From NCBI GenBank assembly GCA_977017575.1, contig CDRNVI010000052.1:248001-312000 (forward strand): a stretch of DNA of 64,000 bases, written 5' to 3'. Made by a program: the position numbers and the translations under genes. Below the pieces are notes generated by a model. The model was not told the DNA's origin and did no database searches. It was given only the letters and a program-made list of their open reading frames with translations. Numbering within the stretch: position 1 is the first letter of the stretch; each line of letters opens with the position of its first letter. The DNA is from Paramoeba atlantica. Its lineage: Eukaryota; Discosea. Positions 14,677 through 28,842 of the stretch are shown here, piece by piece.

Positions 14677-17600
14677 GTGATCTGAATACAAAAAGTGATC
14701 TTAATACAAAAAGTGATCTTAATACAAAAAGTGATCTTAATACAAAAAGTGATCTTAATGCAAAAAGTGATCTTAATACAAAAAGTGATCTTAATACAAA
14801 AAGTGATCTTAATACAAAAAGTGATCTTAATACAAAAAGTGATCTTAATACAAAAAGTGATGTTAATACAAAAAGTGATCTTAATACAAAAAGTGATCTT
14901 AATACAAAAAGTGATCTTAATACAGAAAGTGATCTTAATACAAAAATTGATCTTAATACAAAAAGTGATCTTAATACCAAAAGTGATCTTAATACAAAAA
15001 GTGATATTAATACAAAAAGTGATCTTAATACAAAAAGTGATCTTAATACAAAAAGTGATCTTAATACAAAAAGTGATCTTAATACAAAAAGTGATCTTAA
15101 TACAAAAAGTGATCTTAATACCAAAAGTGATCTTAATACAAAAAGTGATCTTAATACAAAAAGTGATCTTAATACAAAAAGTGATCTGAATACAAAAAGT
15201 GATCTTAATACAAAAAGTGATCTTAATACAAAAAGTGATCTTAATACAAAAAGTGATCTTAATGCAAAAAGTGATCTTAATACAAAAAGTGATCTTAATA
15301 CAAAAAGTGATCTTAATACAAAAAGTGATCTTAATACAAAAAGTGATCTTAATACAAAAAGTGATCTTAATACAAAAAGTGATCTTAATACAAAAAGTGA
15401 TCTTAATACAAAAAGTGATCTTAATACAAAAAGTGATCTTAATACAAAAAGTGATCTTAATACAAAAAGTGATCTTAATACAAAAAGTGATCTCAATACA
15501 AAAAGTGATCTTAATGCAAAAAGTGATCTTAATACAAAAAGTGATCTTAATACAAAAAGTGATCTTAATACAAAAAGTGATCTTAATACAAAAAGTGATC
15601 TTAATACCAAAAGTGATCTTAATGCAAAAAGTGTTCTTAATACAAAAAGTGATCTTAATACAAAAAGTGATCCTAATACAAAAAGTGATCTTAATACAAA
15701 AAGTGATCTTAATACAAAAAGTGGTCTTAATACAAAAAGTGATCTTAATACAAAAAGTGATCTTAATACAAAAAGTGATCTTAATACAAAAAGTGATCTT
15801 AATACAAAAAGTGATCTGAATACAAAAAGTGATCTTAATACAAAAAGTGATCTTAATACCAAAAGTGATCTTAATACAAAAAGTGATATTAATACAAAAA
15901 GTGATCTTAATACAAAAAGTGATCTGAATACAAAAAGTGATCTTAATACAAAAAGTGATCTTAATACAAAAAGTGATCTTAATACAAAAAGTGATCTTAA
16001 TGCAAAAAGTGATCTTAATACAAAAAGTGATCTTAATACAAAAAGTGATCTTAATACAAAAAGTGATCTTAATACAAAAAGTGATCTTAATACAAAAAGT
16101 GATCTTAATACAAAAAGTGATCTTAATACAAAAAGTGATCTTAATACAAAAAGTGATCTTAATACAAAAAGTGATCTTAATACAAAAAGTGATCTCAATA
16201 CAAAAAGTGATCTTAATGCAAAAAGTGATCTTAATACCAACAGTGATCTTAATGCAAAAAGTGTTCTTAATACAAAAAGTGATCTTAATACAAAAAGTGA
16301 TCCTAATACAAAAAGTGATCTTAATACAAAAAGTGATCTTAATACAAAAAGTGGTCTTAATACAAAAAGTGATCTTAATACAAAAAGTGATCTTAATACA
16401 AAAAGTGATCTTAATACAAATAGTGATCTTAATACCAAAAGTGATCTTAATACAAAAAGTGATCTTAATACAAAAAGTGATCTTAATACAAAAAGTGATC
16501 TTAATACAAAAAGTGATCTGAATACAAAAAGTGATCTTAATACAAAAAGTGATCTTAATACAAAAAGTGATCTTAATGCAAAAAGTGATCTTAATACAAA
16601 AAGTGATCTTAATACAAAAAGTGATCTTAATACAAAAAGTGATCTTAATACAAAAAGTGATCTTAATACAAAAAGTTATCTTAATACCAAAAGTGATCTT
16701 AATACAAAAAGTGATCTTAATACAAAAAGTGATCTTAAGACAAAAAGTGATCTTAATACAAAAAGTGATCTTAATACAAAAAGTGATCTTAATACAAAAA
16801 GTGATCATAATACAAAAAGTGATCTTAATACAAAAAGTGTTCTTAATACTAAAAGTGATCTTAATACAAAAAGTGATCTTAATACAAAAAGTGATCTTAA
16901 TGCAAAAAGTGATCTTAATACCAACAGTGATCTTAATGCAAAAAGTGTTCTTAATACAAAAAGTGATCTTAATACAAAAAGTGATCCTAATACAAAAAGT
17001 GATCTTAATACAAAAAGTGATCTTAATACAAAAAGTGTTCTTAATACAAAAAGTGATCTTAATACAAAAAGTGATCCTAATACAAAAAGTGATCTTAATA
17101 CAAAAAGTGATCTTAATACAAAAAGTGGTCTTAATACAAAAAGTGATCTTAATACAAAAAGTGATCTTAATACAAAAAGTGATCTTAATACAAAAAGTGA
17201 TCTTAATACAAAAAGTGATCTGAATACAAAAAGTGATCTTAATACAAAAAGTGATCTTAATACCAAAAGTGATCTTAATACAAAAAGTGATCTTAATACA
17301 AAAAGTGATCTTAATACAAAAAGTGATCTGAATACAAAAAGTGATCTTAATACAAAAAGTGATCTTAATACAAAAAGTGATCTTAATACAAAAAGTGATC
17401 TTAATGCAAAAAGTGATCTTAATACAAAAAGTGATCTTAATACAAAAAGTGATCTTAATACAAAAAGTGATCTTAATACAAAAAGTGATCTTAATACAAA
17501 AAGTGATCTTAATACAAAAAGTGATCTTAATACAAAAAGTGATCTTAATACAAAAAGTGATCTTAATACAAAAAGTGATCTTAATACAAAAAGTGATCTT

Positions 17601-18654
17601 AATACAAAAAGTGGTCTTAATACAAAAAGTGATCTTAATACAAAAAGTGATCTTAATACAAAAAGTGATCTTAATACAAATAGTGATCTTAATACCAAAA
17701 GTGATCTTAATACAAAAAGTGATCTTAATACAAAAAGTGATCTTAATACAAAAAGTGATCTTAATACAAAAAGTGATCTGAATACAAAAAGTGATCTTAA
17801 TACAAAAAGTGATCTTAATACAAAAAGTGATCTTAATGCAAAAAGTGATCTTAATACAAAAAGTGATCTTAATACAAAAAGTGATCTTAATACAAAAAGT
17901 GATCTTAATACAAAAAGTGATCTTAATACAAAAAGTGATCTGAATACAAAAAGTGATCTTAATACAAAAAGTGATCTTAATACCAAAAGTGATCTTAATA
18001 CAAAAAGTGATCTTAATACAAAAAGTGATCTTAATACAAAAAGTGATCTGAATACAAAAAGTGATCTTAATACAAAAAGTGATCTTAATACAAAAAGTGA
18101 TCTTAATACAAAAAGTGATCTTAATGCAAAAAGTGATCTTAATACAAAAAGTGATCTTAATACAAAAAGTGATCTTAATACAAAAAGTGATCTTAATACA
18201 AAAAGTGATCTTAATACAAAAAGTGATCTTAATACAAAAAGTGATCTTAATACAAAAAGTGATCTTAATACAAAAAGTGATCTTAATACAAAAAGTGATC
18301 TTAATACAAAAAGTGATCTCAATACAAAAAGTGATCTTAATGCAAAAAGTGATCTTAATACCAACAGTGATCTTAATGCAAAAAGTGTTCTTAATACAAA
18401 AAGTGATCTTAATACAAAAAGTGATCCTAATACAAAAAGTGATCTTAATACAAAAAGTGATCTTAATACAAAAAGTGGTCTTAATACAAAAAGTGATCTT
18501 AATACAAAAAGTGATCTTAATACAAAAAGTGATCTTAATACAAATAGTGATCTTAATACCAAAAGTGATCTTAATACAAAAAGTGATCTTAATACAAAAA
18601 GTGATCTTAATACAAAAAGTGATCTTAATACAAAAAGTGATCTGAATACAAAAA

Positions 18655-19734
18655 GTGATCTTAATACAAAAAGTGATCTTAATACAAAAAGTGATCTTAA
18701 TGCAAAAAGTGATCTTAATACAAAAAGTGATCTTAATACAAAAAGTGATCTTAATACAAAAAGTGATCTTAATACAAAAAGTGATCTTAATACAAAAAGT
18801 TATCTTAATACCAAAAGTGATCTTAATACAAAAAGTGATCTTAATACAAAAAGTGATCTTAAGACAAAAAGTGATCTTAATACAAAAAGTGATCTTAATA
18901 CAAAAAGTGATCTTAATACAAAAAGTGATCATAATACAAAAAGTGATCTTAATACAAAAAGTGTTCTTAATACTAAAAGTGATCTTAATACAAAAAGTGA
19001 TCTTAATACAAAAAGTGATCTTAATACAAAAAGTGATCTTAATACAAAAAGTGATCTTAATACAAAAAGTGATCTTAATACAAAAAGTGATCTTAATACA
19101 AAAAGTGATCTTAATACAAAAAGTGATCTTAATACAAAAAGTGATCTTAATACAAAAAGTGATCTTAATACAAAAAGTGATCTGAATACAAAAAGTGATC
19201 TTAATACAAAAAGTGATCTTAATACAAAAAGTGATCTTAATGCAAAAAGTGATCTTAATACAAAAAGTGATCTTAATACAAAAAGTGATCTTAATACAAA
19301 AAGTGATCTTAATACAAAAAGTGATCTTAATACAAAAAGTTATCTTAATACCAAAAGTGATCTTAATACAAAAAGTGATCTTAATACAAAAAGTGATCTT
19401 AAGACAAAAAGTGATCTTAATACAAAAAGTGATCTTAATACAAAAAGTGATCTTAATACAAAAAGTGATCATAATACAAAAAGTGATCTTAATACAAAAA
19501 GTGTTCTTAATACTAAAAGTGATCTTAATACAAAAAGTGATCTTAATACAAAAAGTGATCTTAATACAAAAAGTGATCTTAATACAAAAAGTGATCTTAA
19601 TACAAAAAGTGATCTTAATACAAAAAGTGATCTTAATACAAAAAGTGATCTTAATACAAAAAGTGATCTTAATACAAAAAGTGATCTTAATACAAAAAGT
19701 GATCTTAATACAAAAAGTGATCTGAATACAAAAA
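18655..19734. repeat. 540-bp tandem higher-order satellite block
   Basis: Two adjacent 540-bp blocks (30 units each, starting at 18655 and 19195) carry the same series of variant units and each end in a GATCTGAAT unit. No difference between them was noticed by eye, which suggests a recent duplication. Confidence 0.85.
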
Positions 19735-22700
19735 GTGATCTTAATACAAAAAGTGATCTTAATACAAAAAGTGATCTTAATACAAAAAGTGATCTTAAGA
19801 CAAAAAGTGATCTTAATACAAAAAGTGATCTTAATACAAAAAGTGATCATAATACAAAAAGTGATCTTAATACAAAAAGTGTTCTTAATACTAAAAGTGA
19901 TCTTAATACAAAAAGTGATCTTAATACAAAAAGTGATCTTAATACAAAAAGTGATCTTAATACAAAAAGTGATCTTAATACAAAAAGTGATCTTAATACA
20001 AAAAGTGATCCTAATACAAAAAGTGATCTTAATACAAAAAGTGATCTTAATACAAAAAGTGATCTTAATACAAAAAGTGTTCTTAATACTAAAAGTGATC
20101 TTAATACAAAAAGTGATCTTAATACAAAAAGTGATCTTAATACAAAAAGTGATCTTAATACAAAAAGTGATCTTAATACAAAAAGTGATCTTAATACAAA
20201 AAGTGATCCTAATACAAAAAGTGATCTTAATACAAAAAGTGATCTTAATACAAAAAGTGATCTTAATACAAAAAGTGATCTTAATACAAAAAGTGATCTT
20301 AATACAAAAAGTGATCTTAATAAAAAAAGTGATCTTAATACAAAAAGTGATCTTAATACAAAAAGTGATCTTAATACAAAAAGTGATCTTAATAAAAAAA
20401 GTGATCTTAATACAAAAAGTTATCTTAATACCAAAAGTGATCTTAATACAAAAAGTGATCTTAATACAAAAAGTGATCTTAAGACAAAAAGGGATCTTAA
20501 TACAAAAAGTGATCTTAATACAAAAAGTGATCATAATACAAAAAGTGATCTTAATACAAAAAGTGTTCTTAATACAAAAAGTGATCTTAATACAAAAAGT
20601 GATCTTAATACAAAAAGTGATCTTAATACAAAAAGTGATCTTAATACAAAAAGTGATCCTAATACAAAAAGTGATCTTAATACAAAAAGTGATCTTAATA
20701 CAAAAAGTGATCTTAATACAAAAAGTGATCTTAATACAAAAAGTGATCTTAATACAAAAAGTGATCTTAATACAAAAAGTGATCTTAATACAAAAAGTGA
20801 TCTTAATACAAAAAGTGATCTTAATACAAAAAGTGATCTTAATACAAAAAGTGATCTTAATACAAAAAGTGTTCTTAATACCAAAAGTGATCTTAATGCA
20901 AAAAGTGTTCTTAATACAAAAAGTGATCTTAATACAAAAAGTGATCCTAATACAAAAAGTGATCTTAATACAAAAAGTGATCTTAATACAAAAAGTGGTC
21001 TTAATACAAAAAGTGATCTTAATACAAAAAGTGATCTTAATACAAAAAGTGATCTTAATACAAATAGTGATCTTAATACCAAAAGTGATCTTAATACAAA
21101 AAGTGATCTTAATACAAAAAGTGATCTTAATACAAAAAGTGATCTTAATACAAAAAGTGATCTGAATACAAAAAGTGATCTTAATACAAAAAGTGATCTT
21201 AATACAAAAAGTGATCTTAATGCAAAAAGTGATCTTAATACAAAAAGTGATCTTAATACAAAAAGTGATCTTAATACAAAAAGTGATCTTAATACAAAAA
21301 GTGATCTTAATACAAAAAGTGATCTTAATACCAAAAGTGATCTTAATACAAAAAGTGATCTTAATACAAAAAGTGATCTTAAGACAAAAAGTGATCTTAA
21401 TACAAAAAGTGATCTTAATACAAAAAGTGATCTTAATACAAAAAGTGATCATAATACAAAAAGTGATCTTAATACAAAAAGTGTTCTTAATACTAAAAGT
21501 GATCTTAATACAAAAAGCGATCTTAATACAAAAAGTGATCTTAATACAAAAAGTGATCTTAATACAAAAAGTGATCTTAATACAAAAAGTGATCTTAATA
21601 CAAAAAGTGATCTTAATACAAAAAGTGATCTTAATACAAAAAGTGATCTTAATACAAAAAGTGATCTTAATACAAAAAGTGATCTTAATACAAAAAGTGA
21701 TCTTAATACAAAAAGTGATCTTAATACAAAAAGTGTTCTTAATACTAAAAGTGATCTTAATACAAAAAGTGATCTTAATACAAAAAGTGATCTTAATACA
21801 AAAAGTGATCTTAATACAAAAAGTGATCTTAATACAAAAAGTGATCTTAATACAAAAAGTGATCCTAATACAAAAAGTGATCTTAATACAAAAAGTGATC
21901 TTAATACAAAAAGTGATCTTAATACAAAAAGTGATCTTAATACAAAAAGTGATCTTAATACAAAAAGTGATCTTAATAAAAAAAGTGATCTTAATACAAA
22001 AAGTGATCTTAATACAAAAAGTGATCTTAATACAAAAAGTGATCTTAATAAAAAAAGTGATCTTAATACAAAAAGTTATCTTAATACCAAAAGTGATCTT
22101 AATACAAAAAGTGATCTTAATACAAAAAGTGATCTTAAGACAAAAAGTGATCTTAATACAAAAAGTGATCTTAATACAAAAAGTGATCATAATACAAAAA
22201 GTGATCTTAATACAAAAAGTGTTCTTAATACAAAAAGTGATCTTAATACAAAAAGTGATCTTAATACAAAAAGTGATCTTAATACAAAAAGTGATCTTAA
22301 TACAAAAAGTGATCCTAATACAAAAAGTGATCTTAATACAAAAAGTGATCTTAATACAAAAAGTGATCTTAATACAAAAAGTGATCTTAATACAAAAAGT
22401 GATCTTAATACAAAAAGTGATCTTAATACAAAAAGTGATCTTAATACAAAAAGTGATCTTAATACAAAAAGTGATCTTAATACAAAAAGTGATCTTAATA
22501 CAAAAAGTGATCTTAATACAAAAAGTGATCTTAATACAAAAAGTGATCTTAATACAAAAAGTGATCTTAATACAAAAAGTGATCTTAATACAAAAAGTGA
22601 TCTTAATACAAAAAGTGTTCTTAATACTAAAAGTGATCTTAATACAAAAAGTGATCTTAATACAAAAAGTGATCTTAATACAAAAAGTGATCTTAATACA

Positions 22701-25700
22701 AAAAGTGATCTTAATACAAAAAGTGATCTTAATACAAAAAGTGATCCTAATACAAAAAGTGATCTTAATACAAAAAGTGATCTTAATACAAAAAGTGATC
22801 TTAATACAAAAAGTGATCTTAATACAAAAAGTGATCTTAATACAAAAAGTGATCTTAATAAAAAAAGTGATCTTAATACAAAAAGTGATCTTAATACAAA
22901 AAGTGATCTTAATACAAAAAGTGATCTTAATACAAAAAGTGATCTTAATACAAAAAGTGATCTTAATACAAAAAGTGATCTTAATACAAAAAGTGATCTT
23001 AATACAAAAAGTGATCTTAATACAAAAAGTGATCTTAATACAAAAAGTGATCTGAATACAAAAAGTGATCTTAATACAAAAAGTGATCTTAATACAAAAA
23101 GTGATCTTAATACAAAAAGTGATCTTAAGACAAAAAGTGATCTTAATACAAAAAGTGATCTTAATACAAAAAGTGATCATAATACAAAAAGTGATCTTAA
23201 TACAAAAAGTGTTCTTAATACTAAAAGTGATCTTAATACAAAAAGTGATCTTAATACAAAAAGTGATCTTAATACAAAAAGTGATCTTAATACAAAAAGT
23301 GATCTTAATACAAAAAGTGATCTTAATACAAAAAGTGATCCTAATACAAAAAGTGATCTTAATACAAAAAGTGATCTTAATACAAAAAGTGATCTTAATA
23401 CAAAAAGTGTTCTTAATACTAAAAGTGATCTTAATACAAAAAGTGATCTTAATACAAAAAGTGATCTTAATACAAAAAGTGATCTTAATACAAAAAGTGA
23501 TCTTAATACAAAAAGTGATCTTAATACAAAAAGTGATCCTAATACAAAAAGTGATCTTAATACAAAAAGTGATCTTAATACAAAAAGTGATCTTAATACA
23601 AAAAGTGATCTTAATACAAAAAGTGATCTTAATACAAAAAGTGATCTTAATAAAAAAAGTGATCTTAATACAAAAAGTGATCTTAATACAAAAAGTGATC
23701 TTAATACAAAAAGTGATCTTAATAAAAAAAGTGATCTTAATACAAAAAGTTATCTTAATACCAAAAGTGATCTTAATACAAAAAGTGATCTTAATACAAA
23801 AAGTGATCTTAAGACAAAAAGGGATCTTAATACAAAAAGTGATCTTAATACAAAAAGTGATCATAATACAAAAAGTGATCTTAATACAAAAAGTGTTCTT
23901 AATACAAAAAGTGATCTTAATACAAAAAGTGATCTTAATACAAAAAGTGATCTTAATACAAAAAGTGATCTTAATACAAAAAGTGATCCTAATACAAAAA
24001 GTGATCTTAATACAAAAAGTGATCTTAATACAAAAAGTGATCTTAATACAAAAAGTGATCTTAATACAAAAAGTGATCTTAATACAAAAAGTGATCTTAA
24101 TACAAAAAGTGATCTTAATACAAAAAGTGATCTTAATACAAAAAGTGATCTTAATACAAAAAGTGATCTTAATACAAAAAGTGATCTTAATACAAAAAGT
24201 GTTCTTAATACCAAAAGTGATCTTAATGCAAAAAGTGTTCTTAATACAAAAAGTGATCTTAATACAAAAAGTGATCCTAATACAAAAAGTGATCTTAATA
24301 CAAAAAGTGATCTTAATACAAAAAGTGGTCTTAATACAAAAAGTGATCTTAATACAAAAAGTGATCTTAATACAAAAAGTGATCTTAATACAAATAGTGA
24401 TCTTAATACCAAAAGTGATCTTAATACAAAAAGTGATCTTAATACAAAAAGTGATCTTAATACAAAAAGTGATCTTAATACAAAAAGTGATCTGAATACA
24501 AAAAGTGATCTTAATACAAAAAGTGATCTTAATACAAAAAGTGATCTTAATGCAAAAAGTGATCTTAATACAAAAAGTGATCTTAATACAAAAAGTGATC
24601 TTAATACAAAAAGTGATCTTAATACAAAAAGTGATCTTAATACAAAAAGTGATCTTAATACCAAAAGTGATCTTAATACAAAAAGTGATCTTAATACAAA
24701 AAGTGATCTTAAGACAAAAAGTGATCTTAATACAAAAAGTGATCTTAATACAAAAAGTGATCTTAATACAAAAAGTGATCATAATACAAAAAGTGATCTT
24801 AATACAAAAAGTGTTCTTAATACTAAAAGTGATCTTAATACAAAAAGCGATCTTAATACAAAAAGTGATCTTAATACAAAAAGTGATCTTAATACAAAAA
24901 GTGATCTTAATACAAAAAGTGATCTTAATACAAAAAGTGATCTTAATACAAAAAGTGATCTTAATACAAAAAGTGATCTTAATACAAAAAGTGATCTTAA
25001 TACAAAAAGTGATCTTAATACAAAAAGTGATCTTAATACAAAAAGTGATCTTAATACAAAAAGTGTTCTTAATACTAAAAGTGATCTTAATACAAAAAGT
25101 GATCTTAATACAAAAAGTGATCTTAATACAAAAAGTGATCTTAATACAAAAAGTGATCTTAATACAAAAAGTGATCTTAATACAAAAAGTGATCCTAATA
25201 CAAAAAGTGATCTTAATACAAAAAGTGATCTTAATACAAAAAGTGATCTTAATACAAAAAGTGATCTTAATACAAAAAGTGATCTTAATACAAAAAGTGA
25301 TCTTAATAAAAAAAGTGATCTTAATACAAAAAGTGATCTTAATACAAAAAGTGATCTTAATACAAAAAGTGATCTTAATAAAAAAAGTGATCTTAATACA
25401 AAAAGTTATCTTAATACCAAAAGTGATCTTAATACAAAAAGTGATCTTAATACAAAAAGTGATCTTAAGACAAAAAGTGATCTTAATACAAAAAGTGATC
25501 TTAATACAAAAAGTGATCATAATACAAAAAGTGATCTTAATACAAAAAGTGTTCTTAATACAAAAAGTGATCTTAATACAAAAAGTGATCTTAATACAAA
25601 AAGTGATCTTAATACAAAAAGTGATCTTAATACAAAAAGTGATCCTAATACAAAAAGTGATCTTAATACAAAAAGTGATCTTAATACAAAAAGTGATCTT

Positions 25701-26394
25701 AATACAAAAAGTGATCTTAATACAAAAAGTGATCTTAATACAAAAAGTGATCTTAATACAAAAAGTGATCTTAATACAAAAAGTGATCTTAATACAAAAA
25801 GTGATCTTAATACAAAAAGTGATCTTAATACAAAAAGTGATCTTAATACCAAAAGTGATCTTAATGCAAAAAGTGTTCTTAATACAAAAAGTGATCTTAA
25901 TACAAAAAGTGATCCTAATACAAAAAGTGATCTTAATACAAAAAGTGATCTTAATACAAAAAGTGGTCTTAATACAAAAAGTGATCTTAATACAAAAAGT
26001 GATCTTAATACAAAAAGTGATCTTAATACAAATAGTGATCTTAATACCAAAAGTGATCTTAATACAAAAAGTGATCTTAATACAAAAAGTGATCTTAATA
26101 CAAAAAGTGATCTGAATACAAAAAGTGATCTTAATACAAAAAGTGATCTTAATACAAAAAGTGATCTTAATGCAAAAAGTGATCTTAATACAAAAAGTGA
26201 TCTTAATACAAAAAGTGATCTTAATACAAAAAGTGATCTTAATACAAAAAGTGATCTTAATACAAAAAGTTATCTTAATACCAAAAGTGATCTTAATACA
26301 AAAAGTGATCTTAATACAAAAAGTGATCTTAAGACAAAAAGTGATCTTAATACAAAAAGTGATCTTAATACAAAAAGTGATCTTAATACAAAAA
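19735..26394. repeat. 3330-bp tandem higher-order satellite block
   Basis: Blocks beginning at 19735 and 23065 are offset by exactly 3,330 bp (185 units) and agree in variant order, including unusual AATAAAAAAA and AAAAAGGGATC units. In the second copy the distal interval between CTGAAT markers is 1,620 rather than 1,890 bp, consistent with later loss of 15 units. Confidence 0.85.
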
Positions 26395-28842
26395 GTGATC
26401 ATAATACAAAAAGTGATCTTAATACAAAAAGTGTTCTTAATACTAAAAGTGATCTTAATACAAAAAGCGATCTTAATACAAAAAGTGATCTTAATACAAA
26501 AAGTGATCTTAATACAAAAAGTGATCTTAATACAAAAAGTGATCTTAATACAAAAAGTGATCTTAATACAAAAAGTGATCTTAATACAAAAAGTGATCTT
26601 AATACAAAAAGTGATCTTAATACAAAAAGTGATCTTAATACAAAAAGTGATCTTAATACAAAAAGTGATCTGAATACAAAAAGTGATCTTAATACAAAAA
26701 GTGATCTTAATACAAAAAGTGATCTTAATGCAAAAAGTGATCTTAATACAAAAAGTGATCTTAATACAAAAAGTGATCTTAATACAAAAAGTGATCTTAA
26801 TACAAAAAGTGATCTTAATACAAAAAGTTATCTTAATACCAAAAGTGATCTTAAGACAAAAAGTGATCTTAATACAAAAAGTGATCTTAAGACAAAAAGT
26901 GATCTTAATACAAAAAGTGATCTTAATACAAAAAGTGATCATAATACAAAAAGTGATCTTAATACAAAAAGTGTTCTTAATACTAAAAGTGATCTTAATA
27001 CAAAAAGTGATCTTAATACAAAAAGTGATCTTAATACAAAAAGTGATCTTAATACAAAAAGTGATCTTAATACAAAAAGTGATCTTAATACAAAAAGTGA
27101 TCTTAATACAAAAAGTGATCTTAATACAAAAAGTGATCTTAATACAAAAAGTGATCTGAATACAAAAAGTGATCTTAATACAAAAAGTGATCTTAATACA
27201 AAAAGTGATCTTAATGCAAAAAGTGATCTTAATACAAAAAGTGATCTTAATACAAAAAGTGATCTTAATACAAAAAGTGATCTTAATACAAAAAGTGATC
27301 TTAATACAAAAAGTTATCTTAATACCAAAAGTGATCTTAATACAAAAAGTGATCTTAATACAAAAAGTGATCTTAAGACAAAAAGTGATCTTAATACAAA
27401 AAGTGATCTTAATACAAAAAGTGATCATAATACAAAAAGTGATCTTAATACAAAAAGTGTTCTTAATACTAAAAGTGATCTTAATACAAAAAGTGATCTT
27501 AATACAAAAAGTGATCTTAATACAAAAAGTGATCTTAATACAAAAAGTGATCTTAATACAAAAAGTGATCTTAATACAAAAAGTGATCCTAATACAAAAA
27601 GTGATCTTAATACAAAAAGTGATCTTAATACAAAAAGTGATCTTAATACAAAAAGTGTTCTTAATACTAAAAGTGATCTTAATACAAAAAGTGATCTTAA
27701 TACAAAAAGTGATCTTAATACAAAAAGTGATCTTAATACAAAAAGTGATCTTAATACAAAAAGTGATCTTAATACAAAAAGTGATCCTAATACAAAAATT
27801 GATCTTAATACAAAAAGTGATCTTAATACAAAAAGTGATCTTAATACAAAAAGTGATCTTAATACAAAAAGTGATCTTAAGACAAAAAGTGATCTTAATA
27901 CAAAAAGTGATCTTAATACAAAAAGTGATCATAATACAAAAAGTGATCTTAATACAAAAAGTGTTCTTAATACAAAAAGTAATCTTAATACAAAAAGTGA
28001 TCTTAATACAAAAAGTGATCTTAATACAAAAAGTGATCTTAATACAAAAAGTGATCCTAATACAAAAAGTGATCTTAATACAAAAAGTGATCTTAATACA
28101 AAAAGTGATCTTAATACAAAAAGTGATCTTAATACAAAAAGTGATCTTAATACAAAAAGTGATCTTAATACAAAAAGTGATCTTAATACAAAAAGTGATC
28201 TTAATACAAAAAGTGATCTTAATACAAAAAGTGATCTTAATACAAAAAGTGATCTTAATACAAAAAGTGATCTTAATACAAAAAGTGATCTTAATACAAA
28301 AAGTGATCTTAATACAAAAAGTTATCTTAATACCAAAAGTGATCTTAATACAAAAAGTGATCTTAATACAAAAAGTGATCTTAAGACAAAAAGTGATCTT
28401 AATACAAAAAGTGATCTTAATACAAAAAGTGATCTTAATACAAAAAGTGATCATAATACAAAAAGTGATCTTAATACAAAAAGTGTTCTTAATACTAAAA
28501 GTGATCTTAATACAAAAAGTGATCTTAATACAAAAAGTGATCTTAATACAAAAAGTGATCTTAATACAAAAAGTGATCTTAATACAAAAAGTGATCTTAA
28601 TACAAAAAGTGATCTTAATACAAAAAGTGATCTTAATACAAAAAGTGATCTTAATACAAAAAGTGATCTTAATACAAAAAGTGATCTTAATACAAAAAGT
28701 GATCTTAATACAAAAAGTGATCTGAATACAAAAAGTGATCTTAATACAAAAAGTGATCTTAATACAAAAAGTGATCTTAATGCAAAAAGTGATCTTAATA
28801 CAAAAAGTGATCTTAATACAAAAAGTGATCTTAATACAAAAA

